NCBI GenBank assembly: GCA_023457615.1
Contig: JAEWKY010000119.1
Coordinates: forward strand, 1-5,002
DNA from: Actinomycetes bacterium
GTDB taxonomy: Bacteria; Actinomycetota; Actinomycetes; Actinomycetales; Microbacteriaceae
Length of the DNA stretch: 5,002 bases
Reading direction: 5' to 3'
In this document: positions 1 to 5,002 of the stretch, one piece after another
Numbering within the stretch: position 1 is the stretch's first letter
Layout of the letters: every line of letters starts with the position of its first letter
Made by a program: the position numbers and the translations under genes
Notes under the pieces: generated by a model
The model's input: only the letters and a program-made list of their open reading frames with translations
Database searches by the model: none
What the model was told of the DNA's origin: nothing

Positions 1-671
1 CGCCCGAGAGGCTCACCGGGATGCGCAAGGCCATCGCGCGGCGCCTCACCGAGAGCAAGACGACCGTGCCGCACTTCTACGTCACGGCGCACTGCCGCGT
101 CGACCGGCTCCTCGCCCTGCGCGCGCAGGTCAACGAGGCGGCGCCGCGCAAGGTGAGCGTCAACGACTTCGTGCTCAAGGCGGTCGCGGGAGCTCTCGTC
201 GACGTGCCCGCGGCCAACGCCATCTGGGGCGGCGACCACATCCTGCGGTACGACGGGGTGGATGTCGCCGTGGCCGTCGCGGTCGACGGCGGGCTGCTCA
301 CGCCCGTGCTGCGCGGCGTCGAGCGGCTCTCCCTCGTCGAGGTCGCCTCCGCGGTGGCCGAGCTCGCCGAGCGCGCCCGGGCCGGGCGCCTGCAGCAGCA
401 CGAGCTCGAGGGCGGCAGCTTCTCGGTGTCGAACCTCGGCATGTACGGCGTCGACGAGTTCTCGGCGATCCTCAACCCGCCGCAGTCCGGCATCCTCGCG
501 GTCTCGGCGGCGAAGCAGCAGCCGGTCGTCGACGACGGCGAGCTCGCGGTCGGCACCGTCATGACGGTGACCCTGTCGGCCGATCATCGCGTGATCGACG
601 GCGCGGTCGCGGCCGAGTGGATGGCGGCCTTCGTGCGACGGATCGAGAACCCGGTCTCGGCGCTGCTCTAG
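1..671 (+). CDS. Dihydrolipoamide acyltransferase (E2) of a 2-oxoacid dehydrogenase complex, C-terminal catalytic part (5' truncated by window)
   Basis: This is the end of an E2 subunit, which transfers an acyl group from a lipoyl arm to CoA in a pyruvate-type or related 2-oxoacid dehydrogenase complex in the cytoplasm. The reading frame is open from base 3, and 222 residues are visible. The ATG at 21 is internal: it lies in the conserved lead-in RLTGMRKAIARRLTESK that opens the catalytic domain, and no ribosome binding site precedes it. Counting from that Met, the motif SVSNLGMYGVDEFSAILNPP lies at 135-154, and the catalytic HxxxD motif DHRVIDG has His189 and Asp193. The lipoyl and E1/E3-binding domains must lie upstream. 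The SNLGM...INPPQ-like stretch resembles acetyltransferases of pyruvate dehydrogenase, but branched-chain or acetoin complexes cannot be excluded without the rest of the operon. It is the last gene of its unit, ending 60 bases before a convergent gene. Confidence 0.93.
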   Translation, partial: PERLTGMRKAIARRLTESKTTVPHFYVTAHCRVDRLLALRAQVNEAAPRKVSVNDFVLKAVAGALVDVPAANAIWGGDHILRYDGVDVAVAVAVDGGLLTPVLRGVERLSLVEVASAVAELAERARAGRLQQHELEGGSFSVSNLGMYGVDEFSAILNPPQSGILAVSAAKQQPVVDDGELAVGTVMTVTLSADHRVIDGAVAAEWMAAFVRRIENPVSALL

Positions 672-726
672 CCCCCGCCCACCGCGGGTCGAGTGCCCGG
701 CGCGGCACTCAACCCACGAGCGGGGG
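672..726. terminator. Nested hairpin between convergent genes, probable bidirectional terminator
   Basis: The whole gap between two converging stop codons can fold. The outer stem pairs CCCCCGC (672-678) with GCGGGGG (720-726). A middle stem pairs 686-689 (GGGT) with 712-715 (ACCC). After one C/A mismatch an inner stem pairs GAGTGCC (691-697) with GGCACTC (704-710), closing a six-base loop. There is no T-tract on either side, as is common in high-GC actinobacteria. Placement and symmetry suggest it ends transcripts from both sides; that function is inferred. Confidence 0.6.
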
Positions 727-731
727 AGGGG

Positions 732-1124
732 TCAGCGACCCCAGGCGGCGGGCGGCGTGCGCCGACCCTCGCCGTAGTGCCAGTACTCCCGCAGGGTGCG
801 GCAGAGGCCGGCGTCGTCGAACTCGAGCCAGAACTCGCCCGCGAGCGTCACGTCCGCTCCGCCGTTGCGGAGGGTGACCCACCACTCGACCGCGGCGCGC
901 GCACCCGCGACGATCGCCTCGCCGGTGCGGAACTCGACGTCCTCCTGGGTCGCGGTGACCGTCGCCCAGTACTGGCGCACGCCCTCGCGACCGACATACG
1001 GCTCGCCGTAGGGCTCCTCGAGGTAGGTGGCGTCCTCGGTGAAGAGCGCGGCCGCGGCATCGGGGTCACGGGTCTCCCACGCGACGCGGTATCCGTCCAG
1101 CCAGGCCTCGACGTTCGGGCTCAT
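732..1124 (-). CDS. SnoaL-like / NTF2-fold protein of unknown function
   Basis: A 130-residue protein of the SnoaL-like branch of the NTF2 fold, a small alpha+beta cone with a pocket, used by isomerases, hydrolases, dehydratases and binding proteins. The start at 1124 (MSPNVEAWLDGYRVAW) is preceded by AAGGAG with a 5-base spacer. A 32-codon longer frame upstream (to 1220) reads through the intergenic region without family resemblance, so the short start is preferred. Visible hallmarks are the N-terminal helix W15-E-T-R-D20 followed by AAALFTEDATY (24-34), then P43-GREGVRQYW (45-53), paired WW at 81-82, and the terminal strands VTLAGEFWLEFDDAG and LREYWHY (111-117). These fit the family's usual size and order. 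No catalytic residues can be assigned with confidence, so the ligand or reaction is unknown. It is transcribed divergently from the sugar transporter and convergently with the E2 gene, and appears monocistronic here. Nothing shows it works with either neighbour. Confidence 0.85.
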   Translation of the reverse strand: MSPNVEAWLDGYRVAWETRDPDAAAALFTEDATYLEEPYGEPYVGREGVRQYWATVTATQEDVEFRTGEAIVAGARAAVEWWVTLRNGGADVTLAGEFWLEFDDAGLCRTLREYWHYGEGRRTPPAAWGR

Positions 1125-1129
1125 GCTCG

Positions 1130-1135
1130 CTCCTT
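1130..1135 (-). promoter_or_regulatory. Ribosome binding site deciding the start of the NTF2-like gene
   Basis: On the minus strand AAGGAG sits five bases before the ATG at 1124. It is the only good Shine-Dalgarno sequence in this frame and settles the short start over the more upstream ATG at 1220. No convincing -35/-10 pair is visible on the minus strand further upstream. Confidence 0.8.
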
Positions 1136-1215
1136 CGCGGTTCAGTCGCACTACACATTGCCGGGGTCGGTTCGGCATCGCAAGCCCCGAGTTCGACTCC
1201 AACGCACACGAGAGA

Positions 1216-1226
1216 GCCAATTTGGC
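1216..1226. promoter_or_regulatory. Short perfect inverted repeat GCCAA-T-TTGGC, possible operator
   Basis: An 11-base perfect palindrome (five-base arms about one central T) lies just upstream of the proposed -35 element of the transporter promoter, in the divergent intergenic region. The position would suit an activator or a second regulator site. Eleven-base palindromes also arise by chance, and no cognate regulator is encoded in the window. Confidence 0.3.
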
Positions 1227-1234
1227 GGGAATGT

Positions 1235-1263
1235 TTCACTCAAAACGTACAGGCATGTACAGT
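1235..1263 (+). promoter_or_regulatory. Candidate housekeeping-type promoter of the ABC transporter operon
   Basis: TTCACT (1235-1240) matches 4 of 6 bases of TTGACA, and TACAGT (1258-1263) matches 4 of 6 of TATAAT including the key T-A and final T. The spacer is exactly 17 bases. Transcription would start near 1270, giving a leader of about 60 bases before the ATG at 1332. This is the least GC-rich part of the window. The call rests on motif matching only. Confidence 0.45.
1247..1260. promoter_or_regulatory. Inverted repeat GTACA-N4-TGTAC overlapping the promoter, candidate operator
   Basis: GTACA (1247-1251) and TGTAC (1256-1260) are exact reverse complements separated by GGCA. The same stretch also contains a direct repeat of GTACAG at 1247 and 1257, one helical turn apart. 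It covers the end of the promoter spacer and the first half of the proposed -10 element, where a repressor would block RNA polymerase. The regulator is not in the window, so its family and inducer are unknown. Confidence 0.45.
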
Positions 1264-1319
1264 GACGCTGAAAGGCAGTCGGTCGGTCGCTGGAGACCCG
1301 CCGGTTCCCGCCCGATTTC

Positions 1320-1326
1320 AAAGGAG
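1320..1326 (+). promoter_or_regulatory. Strong ribosome binding site of the substrate-binding protein gene
   Basis: AAAGGAG ends five bases before the ATG at 1332. It is far stronger than the sites before the ATPase and permease genes, which fits high expression of the binding protein relative to the membrane components, as is usual for ABC importers. Confidence 0.8.
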
Positions 1327-1331
1327 AAGTC

Positions 1332-2363
1332 ATGAGGCAGTCACGCTCCACCGCACTACGTCGCAGCGCGACGATCGGTCTGGTCGCCGCGGCGACCGTC
1401 GCGCTCGCCGCCTGCAGCGCCCCGGCCGACGGAGGAGGTGGCGGCGAGGAGGAGACCCTCCAGATCGCCTACATCTCGTTCGCCGTCGCCAACACCTACG
1501 ACGAGCCGATGCTCGCCGAGGCGCAGCGCGTCGCGGACGAGAACAACGCCGAGCTCACCGTCTTCGACGGCAACCTCGACCCCAACCTGCAGGCCACGCT
1601 CATCCAGGACGTCGTCGCGTCGGGTCAGTACGACGGCATGATCGTGCAGCCGATCTACGGCCCCGCGATCCTCGACGCCGTGCAGGGTGCGATCGACGCC
1701 GGCATCACGGTCGTCAACATCGACCAGATCCTCGGCGACGACTTCACGAGCGGCGCGACCCAGCTCGAGGGCCTCTCGGCCAACGTCGTGTTCGTCGGCT
1801 CGATCCTCGGCGAGAAGTTCGGCGAGCAGGCCGTCGAGGCGTGCGCGTCGCAGGACCTCGACCCGTGCAACGTCGCCTACCTGCACGACCTCAAGACCTC
1901 CGCGGTGAGCATCGCCCTGTGGGACGCGTTCAACGAGGTCACCGCGGGCACGCCCGTGACGGTCGTCGCCGAGGGTGAGACGTTCTGGAACCCCGCCGCG
2001 GCGCAGACCGCCGTGGCGGACATCCTGACGGCCAACCCGGACATCGACGCGATCGTGACGTCCGACCAGGGTCTGCAGGGCGCCGCCCTCGCGATCGAGG
2101 CGGCCGGGATGTCGATGAGCGACTTCCTGCTCGTCGGCTACGGCGGATCGGTCTGGGGCCAGGAGCACGTCGCCGACGGCAGCGTGTTCTCCGACGTGCT
2201 GATGGCTCCCGCCACGACGGGCCGCCTCGGGATGGAGGCGCTCATCGACGCGCTGCGCAACGGCAACGACCACGGCGACGTCGACCCGTTCGCCGACTTC
2301 CCGAACAACGGCGTCATCACGCAGGACACCGCCGACCAGTTCACCGGCGAGTGGGCCGGATAA
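1332..2363 (+). CDS. Sugar-type ABC importer substrate-binding lipoprotein (periplasmic-binding-protein type 1 fold)
   Basis: A 343-residue extracytoplasmic binding protein that would capture a small sugar or related solute and deliver it to the permease encoded two genes downstream. The N-terminus is a lipoprotein signal: basic MRQSRSTALRR, a hydrophobic stretch 13-26, and lipobox L25-A-A-C28, with Cys28 the lipid anchor. A Gly-rich and acidic linker (G34-G38, E39-E41) follows. The mature domain starts near 42 (TLQIAYISF) and resembles RbsB-like proteins (Peripla_BP_4 family): VASGQYDGMIVQPI (95-108), AIDAGITVVNIDQ (120-132), NPDIDAIVTSDQGLQGAALA (235-254) and LLVGYGGS (266-273). Length is normal for the family. 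Two cysteines, C171 and C179, may form a disulfide. The ligand cannot be predicted: typical ribose-site residues are not clearly preserved. It is first in the operon with the strongest ribosome binding site, and ends two bases before the preferred start of the ATPase gene. Confidence 0.92.
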   Translation: MRQSRSTALRRSATIGLVAAATVALAACSAPADGGGGGEEETLQIAYISFAVANTYDEPMLAEAQRVADENNAELTVFDGNLDPNLQATLIQDVVASGQYDGMIVQPIYGPAILDAVQGAIDAGITVVNIDQILGDDFTSGATQLEGLSANVVFVGSILGEKFGEQAVEACASQDLDPCNVAYLHDLKTSAVSIALWDAFNEVTAGTPVTVVAEGETFWNPAAAQTAVADILTANPDIDAIVTSDQGLQGAALAIEAAGMSMSDFLLVGYGGSVWGQEHVADGSVFSDVLMAPATTGRLGMEALIDALRNGNDHGDVDPFADFPNNGVITQDTADQFTGEWAG

Positions 2364-2365
2364 CA

Positions 2366-3892
2366 GTGCCGACTGATTCGGTCGCCGGCACCCCGCAGCT
2401 CCTCATCGAGCGGGGGGGTGTCGGCAAGTCCTTCGGCGGCGTGCCGGTGCTCAGCGACATCGACCTCGTGCTCGAGCCGGGCTCCGTGCACGCCCTCGTC
2501 GGCGAGAACGGCGCGGGCAAGTCGACGCTCAGCAAGATCATCGCCGGCATCTACACCGCCGACACCGGCGTGCTGCTCGTCGACGGCGAGGAGCAGCGGT
2601 TCTCGACGCCGCGCGAGGCTCTCGACCGCGGCATCGCGGCGATCGCCCAGGAGCTCGCGCTCGTGCCCGGGCTCTCCGTGGCCGAGAACGTCTACCTCGG
2701 ACGCGAGCCGCGCACGCTCGGCTGGGTGAGCCGCCGCAAGCTCCGCAAGGCGTACGTCGCCCTCGCCGAGCGCACGGGCTTCACCCTCGACCCCGACGTC
2801 CTCGTCGGCTCGCTGCGCACCGCCGACCAGCAGAAGGTCGAGATCCTCCGCGCGCTCGCGCGCGGCGCCTCGCTCATCATCATGGACGAGCCCACGGCGG
2901 CGCTCTCCGCCCACGACACCGAGCTGCTCCACGGCGTCGTGCGTCAGCTCGCGGCCTCCGGCCACACGGTGCTGCTCATCTCGCACTTCCTCTCGGAGGT
3001 GCTCGAGCTTTGCGACACCGTCACGATCCTCCGCGACGGCCGTCACATCCGCACGGCGCCCGCGGCCGAGGAGACCGAGTCGACCCTCATCGAGGGGATG
3101 CTCGGCCGCACCCTCGGCTCGGTGTTCCCGCCGAAGCCCGCGGCACCGAGCGCGGGCGACGACGTGCTCACGGTCACCGACCTGATCGCCCCCGGGGTCA
3201 ACGGCGTCTCGCTGTCGATCCGTCCCGGCGAGATCGTCGGCCTCGCCGGCCTCGTCGGCGCGGGGCGCAGCGAGATCGCACACGCCATCTACGGGGCGGC
3301 GCCGCGCTTCGGCGGCAGCGTCGAGGTGTCGGGCGTCGCGTGCGACCCGACAGTTCCCGCGGCGTTGCGCTCGGGCATCTTCCTCATCCCGGAGTCGCGC
3401 AAGGAGCAGGGGCTCGTGCTCGGCCGTCCGATCCGCCAGAACGTGACGCTGTCGAACCTCGGCCGCGTCGCGACCGGCGGCTGGCTGCGGCCCGCGCGCG
3501 AGCGGCGCGAGGCCCGCGACATCCTGGAGCGCGTGACCGTCGCGGGCGACGACCGCCGCCACGTCGCGGCGCTCTCCGGAGGGAACCAGCAGAAGGTGCT
3601 CTTCGCCCGAGCTCTTCAGAACCCGCGCAAGGTGCTCATCGCCGACGAGCCGACGCGCGGCGTCGACGTCGGCTCCCGCCGCGCGATCTACGACCTCATC
3701 GTCGAGCAGGCGGCGCAGGGCATCGGCGTGCTCGTCATCTCGTCCGACGTCGAGGAGGTGCTCGGGCTCGCCCACCGCATCCTCGTCGTGCGCGGCGGAC
3801 GCATCGTCGGCGAGTTCGCCGGCGAGGCGATGACCGAGGAGAACATCATCACCGCGGCCTTCGCGGACCCGACCACGAGCGAGGACGCATGA
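2366..3892 (+). CDS. Sugar ABC importer ATP-binding protein, two fused ATPase domains (RbsA/MglA-like)
   Basis: A 508-residue tandem ATPase that powers the importer from the cytoplasmic face, with the fused layout of the CUT2 (ribose/galactose/xylose) class. Domain 1 has Walker A GENGAGKST (46-54, Lys52), Q-loop Gln95, signature LRTADQQ (150-156), Walker B IIMDEP (171-176) and switch His207. Domain 2 has a degenerate Walker A GLVGAGRS (295-302, Arg301 for Lys), a classical signature LSGGNQQK (403-410), Walker B LIADEP (424-429) and Ser460 where the switch His would be. Arg301 and the missing His are usual in this family; Arg in place of Ser151 in the first signature looks less usual. GTG at 2366 is preferred: it lies two bases after the previous stop and suits translational coupling. 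GTG at 2351 would add five residues and overlap the upstream gene. Neither has a strong ribosome binding site. The 3' end overlaps the permease gene by four bases. Confidence 0.93.
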   Translation: MPTDSVAGTPQLLIERGGVGKSFGGVPVLSDIDLVLEPGSVHALVGENGAGKSTLSKIIAGIYTADTGVLLVDGEEQRFSTPREALDRGIAAIAQELALVPGLSVAENVYLGREPRTLGWVSRRKLRKAYVALAERTGFTLDPDVLVGSLRTADQQKVEILRALARGASLIIMDEPTAALSAHDTELLHGVVRQLAASGHTVLLISHFLSEVLELCDTVTILRDGRHIRTAPAAEETESTLIEGMLGRTLGSVFPPKPAAPSAGDDVLTVTDLIAPGVNGVSLSIRPGEIVGLAGLVGAGRSEIAHAIYGAAPRFGGSVEVSGVACDPTVPAALRSGIFLIPESRKEQGLVLGRPIRQNVTLSNLGRVATGGWLRPARERREARDILERVTVAGDDRRHVAALSGGNQQKVLFARALQNPRKVLIADEPTRGVDVGSRRAIYDLIVEQAAQGIGVLVISSDVEEVLGLAHRILVVRGGRIVGEFAGEAMTEENIITAAFADPTTSEDA

Positions 3893-4905
3893 GCGACACC
3901 ATCGGCCTGAAGACCATCGACGCCGCGGCGTCGCCCACCGTGTGGCAGCGGGTGCCCTGGCGCTCGATCGCCATCGTGTTCCCGTTCCTCGCGGTGTTCC
4001 TCGCCCTGTCGATCGGCAGCCCGGCCTTCCTCGGCGCCCAGAACATCGGCAACGTGCTCGACCGGCAGTCCGGCATCCTGATCGTCGCAGCGGCGAGCAC
4101 CCTCGTGCTCATCGCGGGCGGCATCGACCTGTCGATCGGCGCGACCTACATGTTCACGGCCGTCATCTGCGGCACGGTGATCGTCAAGGTCGGCGGTCTC
4201 GCCGGAGCCGGGCTCGGCATCGCGGCGGGGGTGCTCGCGGGTCTCCTGATCGGCATCGCGAACGGTCTGATCAGCACCTATCTGAAGGTGAATCCGCTCA
4301 TCGCGACCCTCGCGATGAGCTTCATCATCCTCGGCGCGACGAAGCTCGTCTCGCAGTTCGGCAAGCAGGGCATCGGCCAGATCCGGGTCGACTTCCCCGA
4401 GTTCCGCTGGCTCGCGACGACGAAGCCGCTCGGCATCTCGCTGCCGACCTGGATCGCCCTGGTCATCATCGTCATCCTAGCCGTCGTGCTGTGGCGTACG
4501 ACCTTCGGCCGCTACATCTTCGCGGCCGGCGGCAACGCCGAGGCGGCGCGGCTCGCGGGCATCCGGGTCAACCTCGTGCGCGTCTCGACGTTCGCGCTCT
4601 CCGGTCTCGCCGCCGGAGTGGCGGGCGTGATCGACCTCGCCCGCACCCCCTCGGTGCCCGAGAACGACGCGATCGCGACGACGCTGACCTTCACGGTGCT
4701 CGCCGGCATCGTCGTCGGGGGCACCTCGATCCTCGGCGGCGAGGGGGCGGTCTGGCGCACCGTGCTCGGCATCCTCTTCATCGCGATGCTCTACAACGGC
4801 TTCACGCTGCTGAGGATCGACCCGCTGTTCCAGGGGATCGCCCTCGGCGTCATGATCCTGCTCGCGGTCGGCTTCGACGCCGGGTCGCGTCTGCGACGAC
4901 GGTAG
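3889..4905 (+). CDS. Sugar ABC importer permease (RbsC-like, BPD_transp_2 family)
   Basis: A 338-residue inner-membrane permease that would form, probably as a homodimer, the channel for the solute bound by the lipoprotein. Start ATG at 3889 overlaps the ATPase stop as ATGA, with a weak GAGG ribosome binding site at 3881-3884, indicating coupled translation. About ten hydrophobic segments are visible, near residues 27-43, 61-77, 84-99, 105-125, 135-155, 187-202, 233-250, 265-281, 290-306 and 314-329. Family hallmarks include LVLIAGGIDLSIGA (72-85), NGLISTYLKVNPLIATLAM (125-143), the cytoplasmic ATPase-contact loop FAAGGNAEAARLAGI (211-225) and VVGGTSILGGEG (275-286). Length and motif order are normal. 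The in-frame open stretch upstream of 3889, back to 3010, lies inside the ATPase gene and has arginine-rich nonsense composition, so it is not part of the protein. A single permease gene suffices for a CUT2 importer, so the transporter is complete. Confidence 0.93.
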   Translation: MSDTIGLKTIDAAASPTVWQRVPWRSIAIVFPFLAVFLALSIGSPAFLGAQNIGNVLDRQSGILIVAAASTLVLIAGGIDLSIGATYMFTAVICGTVIVKVGGLAGAGLGIAAGVLAGLLIGIANGLISTYLKVNPLIATLAMSFIILGATKLVSQFGKQGIGQIRVDFPEFRWLATTKPLGISLPTWIALVIIVILAVVLWRTTFGRYIFAAGGNAEAARLAGIRVNLVRVSTFALSGLAAGVAGVIDLARTPSVPENDAIATTLTFTVLAGIVVGGTSILGGEGAVWRTVLGILFIAMLYNGFTLLRIDPLFQGIALGVMILLAVGFDAGSRLRRR

Positions 4906-4920
4906 CGACGCGCCCGCGGC

Positions 4921-4963
4921 GGCGGCGCCGCCCTGCCGCGATCCCGCGCAGGGAGGCGCCGTC
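4921..4963 (+). terminator. Long GC-rich hairpin after the transporter operon, probable terminator
   Basis: Sixteen bases after the permease stop an 18-pair hairpin can form. A nine-pair base stem pairs 4921-4929 with 4955-4963 (one G-T wobble). After a G/A mismatch CCCTG (4931-4935) pairs with CAGGG (4949-4953). After a bulged C4936, CGCG (4937-4940) pairs with CGCG (4945-4948), closing an ATCC loop. No T-tract follows. Termination is inferred from stability and position. Confidence 0.6.
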
Positions 4964-4983
4964 GCCGAACGGGAGCGCGAGCG

Positions 4984-4997
4984 CGGCCACGTGGCCG
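4984..4997. repeat. Perfect 14-base palindrome CGGCCACGTGGCCG
   Basis: Seven-base arms meet without spacer about a central CACGTG. It lies 78 bases past the permease stop and close to the window edge. It could be an operator for the next gene or simply a chance feature of GC-rich sequence. The whole stretch 4906-5002 has no stop codon on either strand, so it cannot be said whether it is coding. Confidence 0.3.
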
Positions 4998-5002
4998 AGG
5001 GC

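Noticed and set aside
1159..1177. Inverted repeat TGCCG-N9-CGGCA in the divergent intergenic region
   Set aside because: Five-base arms of GC-rich sequence with a nine-base spacer are expected by chance here, and it does not overlap a credible promoter.
1186..1204. GAGTTCGACTCC resembling a tRNA T-arm, perhaps an attachment-site remnant
   Set aside because: The flanking bases do not pair into a T-stem, and no anticodon or acceptor arm is present upstream.
1125..1220. N-terminal extension of the NTF2-like protein to the ATG at 1220
   Set aside because: No ribosome binding site there, the added residues do not fit the family, and AAGGAG marks the internal ATG at 1124.
1278..1289. Three tandem copies of GTCG in the transporter leader
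   Set aside because: Too short to be a meaningful repeat array, and no associated structure with the ribosome binding site is evident.
1356..2273. A 305-codon minus-strand frame opposite the binding protein
   Set aside because: Low-complexity Arg/Asp/Val/Gly composition without motifs; a shadow of the lipoprotein gene.
2138..3775. A 545-codon open frame on the minus strand opposite the ATPase and binding-protein genes
   Set aside because: Its composition is dominated by Arg, Asp, Glu, Ala and Val with no domain, as expected for the antisense shadow of a high-GC gene. The opposite strand carries clear ABC motifs.
3010..3888. Open frame continuous with the permease, suggesting a longer fusion protein
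   Set aside because: It is arginine-rich out-of-frame sequence inside the ATPase gene. The permease starts at the ATGA overlap at 3889.
4906..5002. Possible convergent gene entering from the right edge
   Set aside because: The minus strand has no stop codon between 4906 and 5002, so such a gene would have to run into the permease gene. No recognisable protein motif is seen in any frame.

Overview
The window is very GC-rich, with codons ending mostly in G or C, strong AAGGAG ribosome binding sites and a Gram-positive-type lipoprotein signal. This points to a high-GC actinobacterium, possibly of the Microbacteriaceae or a related Micrococcales family; that placement is inferred from composition and protein style, not from a marker gene.

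Layout. Positions 1-671 (+) hold the C-terminal catalytic part of a dihydrolipoamide acyltransferase (E2 of a 2-oxoacid dehydrogenase complex) whose N-terminus lies upstream of the window. A 60-base gap filled by a nested hairpin (672-726) separates it from a small convergent gene at 732-1124 (-), a SnoaL-like/NTF2-fold protein of 130 residues. The 207-base gap 1125-1331 is the main control region. It carries divergent ribosome binding sites, a plausible plus-strand promoter, and two short inverted repeats that look like operators. From 1332 to 4905 (+) runs a complete three-gene ABC importer operon of the ribose/monosaccharide (CUT2) type: lipoprotein substrate-binding protein, double-domain ATPase, and membrane permease. 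The genes are tightly coupled (2-base gap, then a 4-base ATGA overlap). A long GC-rich hairpin (4921-4963) follows and probably ends the operon. No further gene can be assigned before the window ends at 5002.

How it works together. The lipoprotein would capture a small sugar or sugar-like solute at the outer face of the membrane, the permease would form the channel, and the ATPase would power uptake. The substrate cannot be named: no catabolic gene or regulator is present in the window. The E2 gene is a separate central-metabolism unit, insulated by the convergent hairpin. The NTF2-like gene shares the intergenic region with the transporter but has no evident functional link.

I found no sign of a new defence, mobile or RNA system. 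The points most worth following up are the operator-like repeat inside the transporter promoter, the asymmetric ATPase sites (including an altered first signature motif), and the two long intergenic hairpins that lack T-tracts.
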